Below are positions 45,103 through 56,797 of a stretch of DNA of 64,000 bases, one piece after another. Source of the stretch: Trichuris trichiura (Eukaryota > Nematoda > Enoplea > Trichinellida > Trichuridae); the NCBI GenBank assembly GCA_037903355.1, contig JBAJFE010000004.1:1240001-1304000 (forward strand), read 5' to 3'. Under the pieces are notes generated by a model, which had not been told where the DNA came from, ran no database searches, and was given only the letters and a program-made list of their open reading frames with translations. Position 1 is the stretch's first letter; each line of letters begins with the position of its first letter. A program made the position numbers and the translations under genes.

Positions 45103-47088
45103 TCAATCAGACGACTGATGAGAAGCGGAAGATCGAGACACATCGCTTTCGTTCCTTCTGCGATGCTTATGCTTCGACCTTTTCGACTTTTTTTCTTTAC
45201 GACGGTCACTTTTTTTGCGTTCCTTTTTTGACGACCTCCTATCATCGTCCCTGTCTCTTCTGCCATGCGATGAACTTGGTGTGCAAGACTTTTTCCTTTT
45301 GCTCCGCGAAAAGCTTAAGTTCTCTTCGTTTGAACCATTATCTTTTCCTAACTTATCCGCAGGAACGCGAGTCAACGATGAAGGGCTATTAAGCTGAAAC
45401 GGTTGCTTAAAGTCGGAACTTTCGTCTCTGCCATTGGAACCAACTGCTTCGGCGGGTTCCATTTCGATTGTCGCTGTTTCTTCAACTATGTCACGCGAGG
45501 AATCTGGAAACATACGGTTCGGGCTAGGAGGGCCAAACATAACCTCGTCGGCGTCATTTGTCGTAGCCAACTCCGGATAATCGCTAGCTTTTTCGGATAA
45601 TGGTTCGCGCCGATCACCCTCAGTAGATAACATAGAGTCAACTTCGCTGGGGCTTCCTTTGGAAGCATTCTTCTCCTTCTCGTTCGAACGGTCATCTCTG
45701 GGAGACTCCTTTTCTTCTTTGCTTCGTTGAGACCTCCTATCGCTAGCTGCGGAATCTTTGCGATTTTTTGAAGAGACCCGCGAACTCTTCTCCCGAGATT
45801 CCGAACGACGCGAGCTGCGAGAGCCACTTTTTCGGCGTTGTCTTGATCTCGTACGACTGCGTTTTCGACGACCACTCGAACGATGGCGAGATCGGTGGGA
45901 ATGCCTACTTGAACGGGATCTGTGCCGCCGTGATTTAGACCGACTTCTTCGATGCTCATGGCATCTGTGCCTATGCGACCTGGAACGATGGGAGCTTCGC
46001 TCCTTAGAGCTACCACGCTTGGAGTCCAACTGGGCATCCTGACCATCTTTGTCTTCCGGATCTAACAACTTTGTCTGAGGTTTTATAACCGCTACGGTGG
46101 AATGATGAAACTGCAACGCTGCTCCATTGTACTCCATACCGGACTTTTGAAGGGCAATCGGTATGGAATGCTGGCTGCTAAACTCGACGTAAGCGTAACG
46201 ACACGGAAGATCCTCCGGTCCCGCCATGCGCAGGTACATCACTTCCCCAATGTTCTTGCCCAAAAAATGCATCACATCCTTCGGATCCGATTCTTTCGGA
46301 ATGCCGCTGACGTAAATGGTGCGCCGGATTTCTTCTACTTTCGATTCGTCCATTTGCGCGGGCAAAGGTGGATACAACGGCAATCCAAAAGCTGACAACT
46401 TCGGGTCGTGAGTGATCGTAACCTAAAGTGTCCATCAGAGTACAAAGAAAGACTAATATGGGTTCAAGAACCGCAACTCGCCCTAACCACCTTAGCGAAG
46501 CATTTCTGCTAGCCTAAGCCAGCACTTTTGAAAGGAGAGCTGGAAGGCCAAGGTACCCGCCGTGCCGTATGGTCACTTTACCGTCAAAGGGCAAACGGAT
46601 CACGACATGAAAAGTACTCGTGTTCGCTACGCAGGAAACCTTAGCGCGAAAACGAGGTTGAGACAACTTGTAGCCTAAGCAATAAAACGATTTTTTCAAA
46701 ATGAGATTACCTGCCGTTTTCCAATAGTTTTAATAGTACTGTTGACGCCGGGAGGAAGCTGGCGTTGCCCGGGCAAAGACGGTCCGCCCAACTTGAGAGC
46801 CGTGTCCTCAGATGGAATTTCACCCTCCGGTATTGGCACGCATACAAGAGCACGGTCGACGAACACAGTGTTTGTCATATGCTGAGCCGTTGCCACGGAA
46901 TGCGGTCTTTCGTAACGGATGTAGCAAATCTTGCTCTGCGAGAAGGCGGAAATCGGATTTGCATCCGACGGGTAAATTTTGAACTCTTGGATGCGGCCAA
47001 AGTAAGAAAACATATGGTACAGCTGGTCACGAGATGACGAAGGGGATATATTGCTTATCTGTACAACAGTTGTACCTTCTTCGCCCAT
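45103..47088 (-). CDS. SREK1: SREK1-like SR splicing regulator
   Basis: Nuclear SR-related protein modulating splice-site choice. Two exons, 47088-46711 and 46422-45103 (1698 nt, 565 aa), with a 288-nt intron. RRM1 (residues about 5-85): VVQISNISPSSSRDQLYHMF, then AQHMTNTVFVDRALVCVP, matching SREK1 (AQHLTNTVFVDRALI). A proline-rich linker follows (LPPGVNSTIKTIG, PLYPPLP), then DESKVEEIRRTIYVSGIP opening RRM2, with LRMAGPEDLPCRYAYVEF. The remainder is a long RS/KR domain with SR, RD and EK repeats. Exon 2 joins exon 1 directly in phase. The 5' side has TTCTTACAG 20 nt before the ATG, so a leader exon or spliced leader is joined. Other open frames over the RS region reflect its biased codons. 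Confidence 0.9.
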
Positions 47089-47794
47089 TGCTGCAGTTGC
47101 GCTTATCTGTAAGAATCAACATAAATCAAGCGACGAAGAAGAAAGTAAGACTCCGAATTTAGATTTGAGTCATTATTTAAATAGAGCGCTAGAATACAAC
47201 AGGATCGAACAGCAAACGCAGCGGCTAAAGAAAAGCAAAAACAAATGTACGATTTCATCAAAAGACAAGTCACGTCAGTGCTTTAACGTACCAAAATTTA
47301 CATCGTAAATGGTTTGATAAACTTACACCGTCAAAACAGCTAAATTTAGTTCATTATGGAACGAGAAAATCGCTGTTACAAAAATTACAGTATACACGAA
47401 CTCAGGTTAACTTTTCGTGTTCTGGCAATTTGTTAGGGAATGCGCAAGTTTTTAATATCTTCTATGTGATCGCATTCGAGCAAATAAACGGAACTGCATA
47501 TTTTGGCTTTTTTTATGTATTAGACGCTCGTAAACGCTGTACGTACTACTAAATGCCGCTCCATTAATCGCTTTCAGCCTAAGCTGAGGGCGAAAGCAAA
47601 GTCTTGAGTCTTATTAGTCCTAGTAACCGTAAATATTTTTTTAAAGCTTAAATTTACTTAAAACTCGTTGCTGTTTCGCGACTTGATTCAAGCATTTTAA
47701 AGCTACTTTAAAATATCGCATAATGCACTACTGATTTTAGATCATCGTCATTTCTGTCGCCAAAGGTGACACAAAGAGGTTGTGCACTTTGAAA
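47089..47794. other. Divergent promoter region between SREK1 and the CK1-like kinase
   Basis: Carries a + frame to 47308 (after about 47110: HKSSDEEESKTPNLDLSHYL, then basic residues) that looks protein-like but overlaps the SREK1 start and has no clear own start. I leave it uncalled. Confidence 0.4.
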
Positions 47795-49114
47795 ATGTGC
47801 ACGGAACATGTGGCTTCTCCTGAATACTTGATAACGTTAATGCAACCTGGCACGATTGTGAACGAAAGATGGAACGTACTCAAATTTCTTGGTACAGGCA
47901 GCTTCGGAGTTGTATTCAAAGTGGAAGACGTAAACGACAAAAGTAACTACGCCATGAAGGTATTTCAGCATATTCTTTTAAAGGGTTTCAAAGTTGCGGC
48001 CAACACTCTTCCGCGCAATCTAGCAGTAAGGCATGCATACAGAAAGCTTTTACAAGCTTAACTAAAGCGTTAAAGTTTGCTTCACATAAGTTTTTGTTAC
48101 ACCGCCCAGAGAATCTTTTGTTCTAACGCTTACGCACTTACTTTTCTTTTTGCTTTACAGTAATCCTGCGACAGATTTTCAATTTTAACGCTGAATGCTT
48201 GTTTTATCGAAAAGTTAATAGTGAGAGCGTACTTGCTTTGAGAAAACAAAATAATTTTAAGTTGGAAAAGCGAGCCTTCGTTTAATCAAGCAGCATTTCA
48301 GATTGAACTCGCCACTGAGGACAGCTTGATACTGAGGACGGAAAGCTTTGTGTTGAAAAAAATGCGAAGCAGCAGTCACTTTTGCCAGTTTATTGAAAAT
48401 GGGGTTCATGGAAAGGTTAATTATTTAGTAATGAGTCTTGTGGGCAGCAACTTAAGCGATCTGAGGCGGACTACAAAAAACAAGCGTTTTTCCATATCCA
48501 CAATTCTACGACTGGCAATTACTTGCTTGGAAGCCATAAAAGATCTTCACGATGCCGGCTTTATTCATCGTGACATTAAACCGGCCAACTTTTGTATCGG
48601 CGCCGTACCTGAGCATCGTAGCTGCATTTATTTGCTCGACTTTGGTATTGTTCGACAGTACATTGTCGACAAGCGAGTCCGTCCGCCCAGAATGACCGTT
48701 GAATACGGAGGTACGGCAAGATACTCTTCCTTGAATGCTCATCACGGAAGGGAAATGTATACCTACGATGACGTCATTGCTCTGCTATTCACGCTTGCGG
48801 AACTGTACAAAGGTGAACTGCCGTGGAAAGTAACGGACACTGTGAAGGAAACTGAAAGATTGAAAAACCGCTGTAGCCTGGACGATATCTTTGGCGATTT
48901 GCCCGACGAAATAAAGCATATGTACACATCGTTAATGAAAAAAAAGTATGGCGACTTGGTTGACTACGCCGGTATGCGCAAGCAATTTCAAAGTATCATG
49001 GAGCGGATGAATATAGCTGAAAAAGATCCATACGATTGGGAGAAGCTTGAAGAACCTGCAAATCAACAAGAAAGAAGTCCAAAAGCGGACGAACAAGAGC
49101 AGGTTGCCAATTGA
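47795..49114 (+). CDS. Casein kinase 1/TTBK-like Ser/Thr kinase
   Basis: Two exons: 47795-47959 and 48302-49114 (978 nt, 325 aa). Gly loop LGTGSFGVVFK and the Lys in NYAMK end exon 1. Exon 2 begins IELATED, then YLVMSLVGSNLSDLRR, catalytic loop HRDIKPANF, DFG (LLDFGIV), and YGGTARYSSLNAHHGREM, the CK1-specific replacement of APE. TTBK-type features: RPPRMTVEYGGT before it. Catalytic Lys, Asp and DFG Asp are present, so it should be active. The tail after the kinase fold is short and acidic/Gln-rich. The family is greatly expanded in nematodes, often in the germ line; this member cannot be named. An alternative start is the Met at 47840. AATAAA at 49292. Confidence 0.9.
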
Positions 49115-50660
49115 CGAACTGACGTGAAAAGTTTGCGCGTTTAGACGATTATTATTTTCGTAAAAAAGCATACATAAAAATGGGCAGCGGCTGGGCACTC
49201 ATTAGCGTAGTATAAGAAACTTTCTGACTCGTATGTTGAAAATAAGACAATGCTTACTTAGCTCTTTTGAATCGCACAGAAAAAACATTGCAATAAAGCT
49301 TTATAAACCTAATTGGGCGCTTTATACTTTGTCAAGAGAAAATTTTTACCTTTGAACCTGAGCATACAGTTGACTGTCCGTTGAATGATTTTGATAATGT
49401 GGTGATGTTGCCAAACAATACTTACACGTTGTTCCTCAGCCTGCACTGTCAGACGAACTAGTAGGAAATCGAAGAGATTTCTTGTATTGACGGTAATAGT
49501 TTTTTGTCGATTTTCAATATGTTGACTCGCTGGTCAATGATGATAGCAGGCCGTTGCTGAACATTTTTAGCTTTTGTCTGTAATCTTGGCAGAAGGGGAA
49601 GAATACTGTTCTGCTGTAAAAGCAGACATACATTGTTACGCCAATTCCTACTGAAGATGTGAAAGTTAACCAATTTCAGGCTGAGGTTGGCTAACACGAA
49701 TTTTCTTCGGCAGTTAATACTACCTATCCGAAATGATGGCGTTCTTTAGTAGTTTGAGACAAGCTATAACGTCACTCAATCCGATTGAACATTTTTTCAT
49801 TTTACGGCGCTTGCCTGTTTTTAGCCTATCAGCTCTGGAAAGGCAGTCCCTTTTCAATTTTCTACAGCCAGTTGGTGACGTGATATCCCCATCGAGCGAG
49901 GATGCAAGTCAAGAAAGTTGTTGCATCGCAAAATTGTATTTCACATCTTCAGGCTTATCAGGAATCGGTTTTCCGCGCGAATCGTTTGCTCATTGAAGAT
50001 ACACTTTGTTGTATGAAATGTGAAGTTTTTGCTGTACGTTTTGCTAATAAATGAGTACCAAAAATGTTTCCTATTGCATTAATGCTAAAGTTGCTTTGTC
50101 AGGATGATCTTCGCAGGGTATACGCGCAAAGTTCGAAGAAGGTATTAGCTTCGGCTGACCAAAGGATCATAATCTTATAATGCGATGCTTTGGTTCCTGT
50201 AGACTTTTGACCACTGGCGTTAGGCTTGGGCTTAACCTTACGCATAGATATATTGCAAAAGTTAAGTCGGTTTCTTCGCAAGAAAGGTGAAGAGTGCCTG
50301 CATCACAAAAACAAAAAAATACTCAAAAATGTTAGACAAAAATTTGCAGGAAATGTATTTTTAATCTTAGACAACGCTGTCAGATGTTCCGAAATGAGAA
50401 AACTGTCAACCGGTGCTGTGGTAGTCTCTTGGAGAGAAAACCTAACTTGAAAATCAGTATTTTAACTACAGTATGACAATTGTACGAATTTCTGTCGAAA
50501 AGTTCGCTATGGCGCGCATAATTTCACATTAAAAGCTTATTAAGCGAATTTCCAGTTTAGTTACCGGAAGCTGGCGATAAAGGTCGAACGGGAAAATGAT
50601 AGGCTGTCGGTAAAAATTAATCAAAGCATCCAGACATTAACAATTCAATTGGAAATGAAT
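49115..50660. other. Intergenic
   Basis: Kinase 3' UTR with AATAAA at 49292. A frame at 49733-49996 (+, 87 codons, starts MMAFFSSLRQAITSLNP) has an ATG but no recognised motif or splice context. Otherwise nothing seen. Confidence 0.45.
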
Positions 50661-51035
50661 TTATTTCAAAGATCGATACTGCCTTTCCTTCTTTCGCTTT
50701 CTATGCTTCGAATCCTTGCTCACAGCTAAACATTCACCTCCGGGCTCAGAATTCACAGTCTCTTTCATATCAGCGTCATTAGACGGCTGCTCGACGTTAT
50801 CAGTGGGAATAACGAGATCAACATCCATTTGTTCGTCTGCCGTATCCGTTTGCCGCTTGTGTTTTTTCGACAGCCGCTTCCTCATGCGATTTATCTTCTT
50901 ACGGTTGAGGCGTCGCGTTAAGTGCTTTTTCTGCCTACGGAGATGGCGGTTTCTACGACGGTTCCGATTAGCTCGTCTTGATGGTCGAGCAATTGGCACA
51001 GACAGTACGTCAGCTTCTGAGCTATTGTGCGTCAT
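50661..51035 (-). CDS. Small highly basic protein
   Basis: 124 codons. Residues about 18-62 are an Arg/Lys-rich helix-forming stretch (RRANRNRRRNRHLRRQKKH and on), followed by an acidic middle (ADEQMDVDLVIPTDNVEQ) and a basic end (SKHRKRKKERQYRSLK). This suggests a nuclear or nucleolar RNA-binding protein. I do not recognise a family. The ATG lies 9 nt after an ATTTTAG, a possible 3' splice site. The bias alone could keep a frame open, but the opposite-strand frame (50716-51081) is less protein-like. Confidence 0.55.
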   Translation of the reverse strand: MTHNSSEADVLSVPIARPSRRANRNRRRNRHLRRQKKHLTRRLNRKKINRMRKRLSKKHKRQTDTADEQMDVDLVIPTDNVEQPSNDADMKETVNSEPGGECLAVSKDSKHRKRKKERQYRSLK

Positions 51036-51917
51036 TTGGAAAACTAAAATTTATAATACCAACAAATCTAACGACCAGTAGCAAAGGGCAGATTATAAAA
51101 CGACCTGCTCATTCCAGAAACAAATTAATAAAGCGAGAATAAAGATATTCTAACATTATAGAAAAACCTCTGCAGATTTGAATTGAAAGGACACGATATA
51201 ACGCTTATAAAACTCGGTTACGTGCGTAATCTTATATAAGCGCCGAGATGAAACAGCTTATTGTTACAGATACCTTTTACCAAAATTTTCAGCTACTTTA
51301 GTTAAACTGCGATATACGTACTTTAGCAGGGCAGGCTGAAAACAGTTCTACGAAAACGAATATGTTCATCATACGGTAATACCAACCTGCAAACTATAAA
51401 AGTTGCTGTAGTCGTTCAGCACTTCATCTAAAAGATTTTGTCTGAGCTTTCGCGCCGCTCAAAAATGCATACTGCAAAATATAAAAGGACTTATAAAGTT
51501 TATGCCTCAAATAAGTTAGTGTTGGAGGTTGGCAGCGGTTCCGAAAGATGAGCGCTACAAATTTTAAGAAACGGTAAACCAAGAATAGCTTAAAAAGTGG
51601 TTTTATTATCCATTTAAAGAAAAATGCAAAAAGCTTAAAGCATTTTGAAAATACTAATCCCGTAGTCAGCGACACGATGGTATGCTAAAGGTTATTTCCT
51701 GCGAAAAAAAACAAAAGTGTTATCCTTGTAAACTTTGACGTTTTTGGGTTGATACAAAATGAGAATGCATCGCATTTGCTGACTTATGTTACACTTACGA
51801 TGGAGGGCTTTAAGGGAGGAAATGCAGGTTTTGTCAAGTACTGTAAGTACTTGGACTTACCCAATTTTGCATATCAAGTGCGTCGTTTCGTTTTTTCTTG
51901 CGTGTTAACATTTGTAC
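51036..51917. other. Intergenic
   Basis: Between the divergent basic protein and CMTR1. No gene. TACTGTA at 51839. Confidence 0.5.
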
Positions 51918-54900
51918 ATGGATAAACGAAAAAGAACCGTTGAAATGCTAAGCGAAAACAGTTCAGAAGAAGAAGCCGCCAAAAGGGCGAGAAACCACGC
52001 GTTATCGCTTGGAAATAAGCGACCGGGTGAGGACGCAGCCGAAGATAATAGCAAAGGATGGAAGCTGATGGTACATACACGTTTGATGTTTAATTTATGT
52101 CGCTATTAAATATTATGTCGCTAGAAAAGAATGGGCTACAAGGAGGGAGCCGGCTTGGGTACAAGCGAGCAAGGCATTGCGGAACCCATCCGCCCTCAGA
52201 TGCAATTTGGCCGTAGCGGATTAGGAAGAAAGACCGGCCTTGAACATTCGCTGTCCACTTTCTGGGACGTAGAGCAGGAGAAGGTAAGCTATAGGACGCC
52301 TGCTAAATTTTTCAATTCCATTCCGTTTCGCAAAGGTGGACATACTTGAAGTGCCGGAATTCTTTCCAAAATGTTCGCATGGTTCTCCCGCCGAAGCTGA
52401 ACTGACTGACGATGGCATTGTCGTTGGAGATCGTCGCCTTGTTATGAATGACGAAACGGAGTTTTGTTCAAAGGATATTCTATTAGCAATGCTGGAAGCA
52501 AAGGTACTTTTTTCCACTCACGTAAAAGGATAATTGTTATTAAGTCGAAGAAGCCCATAAAAAGCATTAAACCGCGTTGCACGGTTTAAAAAGAATTGCA
52601 CAGTCCGATTCCGACCTTCTTGCCGCTTTTATTCCGTTATGTCATCGCAGATACTTTTGCAATGTAATATACAGACAAATCATAAATTGATTTTCAAGTA
52701 AGTTAATAATAATAGTTCGTATTAAATCTTGGTTGTCATTTCTGTCGTATGTTTTTCTTAAAGACTTTTTCTTTTTCAAAAATTTTAATATTTTACATAT
52801 TTTAATTATTCGGCTTTTTTGGCGCATAATTTACGGAAAAAGTTTCAGTTTTGATATAGCGACGTATTATTCCAGAACGTATTTGACGAGGTGGACGATT
52901 ACCAGTTGCGCAACGCTCGTTCCAGGGCAAATCCCTTCGAGTCAATTAGAGGTGTGATATTTCAAAATAGGTTCGCTTCAAGTTTATCCTTATTTTATCG
53001 GATGTCTTATTTTGTTACCTTGTATTTAGAGCTGCAATGAAGATGGCTAATTTAGACGCGGTGTTCAGTTTTAGCTTGACAAATCCGGTGGACTCGAATG
53101 GCGTGAGATTGCTGGTTTACAGTATACATGTCAGATTAATTTGTCCCTCAGGTTTCCATTGTGCCTCAAGTTTACAGCACTGAGCAGTTCTTTTATTTTG
53201 CTGACATATGTGCCGGACCTGGTGGCTTCACCGAGTACGTATTGTGGAAACGAAAATGGACTGCTCGCGGTTTTGGAATGACCTTGCGCGGAAAAGACGA
53301 CTTCCGCTTGGATAATTTCCTTGCGGCATCGCCGGAAATGTTCGAACCCTTTTACGGTACCGCAGGAGATGGTGACGTCACCAAAGCGGAAAATCTGGAC
53401 AGTTTTCGTAAATTCGTCCTTCAAGCAACGGCAGGTCGCGGAGTAAACTTGGTAATGGCGGACGGTGGCTTCAGCGTAGAAGGCCAAGAGAACATTCAAG
53501 AAATTTTGTCAAAACGATTGTATCTATGCCAGTCTCTGTGCGCTCTTATGGTTCTTGGCAAGGGCGGGAATTTCGTCTGCAAATTGTTTGACACTTTCAC
53601 CGTCTTCACCGTTGGATTGCTCTATTTGCTATGGAGATGTTTCGATCAAATTTCGATACATAAACCGCACACAAGCCGCCCGGCAAATTCGGAAAGGTAC
53701 GAAAATGCGCTCTATTTCAACAGGCAGTTTTGAGTTTCCCCATTATATTTTTTTTTAAAAAAAGTAACAAATAACGTGTTTTTCAATGCTCAGCCATCGG
53801 AAGCCCTCGTGGACAACCTTTTAAACCTGTTGCCGCAGGAAATATTGACGTAATTTTATTTGCCGCGCCAAAACGTGTTTAAATTGACCGCCCTTTTCTT
53901 ACTGTAGGCGCGAGTGTTTTCAGGTACTTAGTTTGCCTCGGCCTCAAAGAGAACGTAGAGGAAGTTACAAAGTACTTGTACAAGGCGAATGAGCAATTTG
54001 CCAATTGCAAACCGGCCGAAGACTTGCTCGAGCTTGTTCCCATGGCGACGCTTTTGGAGGAGGCAAAATTTTGCGAGCATGTCAGGAGCATAAATGAAAA
54101 GTAGGTAGTATTCGTTTCGGCGGGAAATTCGTGCTCATCTTAAGTTGCTGCTCTTCAGACTGGCCGAACGCCAGACGCTTTTTCTAAGGAAGTACAAGGC
54201 GTTTGCCGAAAATCCAACGCTGAAGGATACGCGACAGGATGACTTCAGGGCGCTTTGCCTTCAGTACTGGCAAATACCGGATCAAAGTAGACCGCTGAGG
54301 CCGGCTCGAAGTCCCGAGGATGCGTTGCGCCGCTTAACTAAGGTGGTACATTGCATTTTGGCTTGAAGCAAACGTGGGCCCAATAGATGATCTTTTTATT
54401 GCTTAGGACCCATATGAACTGCGCCGCTGTCCTCCCGCGGTCAAGTTGGAAATTTTGAACGCGTGTAAGAGCTTGGCTAGCTATTTTATATTTCCGGTTT
54501 ACGGAAAAGTTACGGTAATCGTTTCCGTTGGGGTATGCAGGTAATTTTCAAGTTCTTGTAGCCTTTTACCGTATGCTTTGCAGAATGGTCGCGCTTTTAC
54601 CTACGAGGACAATAGATGGGCGCCAGTGGTTGAGGACAGATGTCCTTTGCCTAAGGATACCGTTGTACTTGGCGATCTTTGCTACAGAATGAGGAGTGAG
54701 GTATGCATAGTAATCCTAATGGTCTTCCGATTGGGCAGGTCTCCTAATAGATAATTTCAATCCGATGCTGTACATCGGATTGTGCGTTTCAGACACTTTC
54801 TTAAGATTGGCGTCCTGCTTGCAGGTGTAATTTGCATATGGGGTTAAAGCCTCTCGATGTATTTCATATTTAAACGATGTTCTGTGGCATAGTAGAGCAG

Positions 54901-56114
54901 CAGAGTGGTAGTTTTGCTAAAGCAGGCTTTTGCTTGTCGCTTATAAGCGTACGGCGTTTGTTGCTTTGGGTTTTTTCATTAGACGCCTGATGGTTACTGT
55001 AGTTAGAATTATAGTCAGGTTCGTTAATCCCAGTCAATTCAAAAAGTCTAAACTAAAGTAAACACCGATTTTAGGTTTATGCTTAGACTGTCTATGGTCA
55101 CTGGGACCAACGGAACTTGATTTTATTTTTCCAGTACAGTACTCTCTCGTCTAATGAAAAAAAACCGATAGTTTATTGCTTCTGCTCAACCTGAACAGTG
55201 CAGCAGCTGATTATCATAAGCAAAAAAGCTTCATAGGCTTATGTTTGAAAGCAATATTGCGCTTTTTGTTTATTGAATGCAGTTGTATCAGGTTGGTTAA
55301 CAGTGATTTGCAGGTTCAATGAGAAGTAATGGCAATTGTTTGCTGTTTTACTCTGAATTTCGACGCGAACGTCTAAAAATTGCTTTTTGCAGCAGCCAAC
55401 CAGGAAGGCAATGCCAGTTTTGCGCGTCTTGGACGCATTTTGCCTTGACAGAGTTTTTGTAGACAAACTTCCGTACCCGGAACGGTACGCTGCCTTTCGG
55501 ACGAGTTGCGCTTGAGTTTATCATATGTTTTTAGCATGAAGTGCGCCAAAAAACTTTGCTTGGCTGTTAGCAAGCAGCAGAAGACGGCAAGAATGCTTCA
55601 CTTGGAGGTTGCCGACGGTTGGAGCACAAAAAAAGCTTACGAAATCATGTCCCAATCGATGGAGCAGTTGAGATACCAAGGAATTCGATACTGCGTCGTT
55701 CAACCGTCAGCCAATAGCGATTGGTTTTACTTGTTGCAACAAGTGTACTTTTTACCGGTTTCGAAAGGTAGGTTTTCGATATTTTGTATAATTCCGCGTC
55801 GGTGCAATTCTTTACAATGCTTTTATGTAATCCTAGAGCCTTGGAGTATACGTGTAGGTCAAAAAGTCGAATATTTCAATAACGAGACAAAGAAGTGCGA
55901 AAGCGACGTCGGCGCTGATGTTCTTTACAGCTTTTGGTATGTACAAACTTTTATATTTGTTAATTTTTTTATTTCATAATTTTCTGTTTGTTTCAGCGGC
56001 GCTTTGGAAAAGAGTATGTACTTTCCCGTATGGGTTCACGCATTGGATAATAATTCCGAAGAGCTTGACGACTTGTTAAAAAAACTTAGAGACATTTTCG
56101 CCAGCGACTACTAA
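51918..56114 (+). CDS. CMTR1: Cap-specific mRNA (nucleoside-2'-O-)-methyltransferase 1
   Basis: Methylates the 2'-OH of the first transcribed nucleotide (cap1) in the nucleus. Fourteen exons: 51918-52070, 52125-52283, 52336-52503, 52876-52970, 53030-53114, 53152-53696, 53924-54100, 54159-54342, 54407-54532, 54584-54700, 55393-55484, 55535-55767, 55837-55936, 55997-56114; sum 2352 nt (783 aa; human 835). Order: basic NLS-like start (MDKRKR, AAKRAR), G-patch ([17 protein letters not shown]), linker with [19 protein letters not shown], RrmJ-type methyltransferase with [17 protein letters not shown] (SAM site), [13 protein letters not shown] (catalytic Asp) and [12 protein letters not shown] (catalytic Lys), SRPANSERY, the guanylyltransferase-like fold ([11 protein letters not shown]) and a WW-like end ([20 protein letters not shown]). 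All phases agree. Intron 10 (692 nt) contains a foldback MITE. Confidence 0.95.
54995..55141. repeat. Foldback MITE with TACTGTAG-type ends (copy 2)
   Basis: TACTGTAGTTAGAA...TCAGGTTCGTTAATCCCAGT at the left is mirrored by ACTGGGACCAACGGAACTTG...TACAGTA at the right. Same end type as 32076-32284. Lies in CMTR1 intron 10. Confidence 0.5.
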
Positions 56115-56797
56115 AGCATCGTTCAGATGATCTGGTCATCCTCGTTGTCGAATAATTACGTGACTGTTTTTTCTACTGAGCTTCAGCAAAGTGGTCCGCG
56201 CGAAAAAAATTTGTTTACAATATTTTAATACGTTAGCCAATGGTACTTCTTGTTGCCTTTTCAAATTTTACTCGTATAACCCTACGTTGTATTGCTTTTG
56301 CATCATCTTAAATGAACAAACATTGAAAGCGGGAAGAAAAACTTTTCAGTTCCAGAGAATTTCTGTGGACGCGGCTGTCGACGCTAAGCGTTCGTGAAGT
56401 GACCGAAAGTTTTTCCAAAATGCCAACCTAATTTGCATAATTACGAACTAGCCGAACTATCTTTATTTGCATTTTGGTTCGATTTTATAAGTAGCGTACT
56501 AATTTTGAGCGAGACGAGTTCGAGGGCGGTATTTTCCGTTGTTCAGCTTGTTTGGTGACGAAATAGTTTGATGTCTCCGATTGCCTGACGTCTAACGGTC
56601 AACGCTGAGCAGATTTGGGTATCCTATTTCAGCTCATCATTGTCGAATCAATTTCGTTGGCGGTTGTCACCAGCCGGCAGCTAACTTTTAACTTTTGTCT
56701 CCAATTTCAAGTTCAGCTCTTACTGGACGTTGTACTATGCGAGTAGAGTCAGTTTGGTATTGAACCTTTGGCATTTTTCGGCTTCGCTCGCTGTGCA
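56115..56797. other. Intergenic
   Basis: CMTR1 3' flank and promoter region of the channel gene. No gene seen. Confidence 0.5.

Noticed and set aside
45486..46046. Long open frames on both strands over the SREK1 RS domain.
   Set aside because: Arg/Ser/Glu-rich codons keep other frames open. Only one minus frame continues the RRM.
47051..47308. Plus-strand frame with an acidic then basic composition upstream of the kinase.
   Set aside because: Its start lies antisense in SREK1 exon 1, and it has no convincing start or splice site. Kept only as a note.
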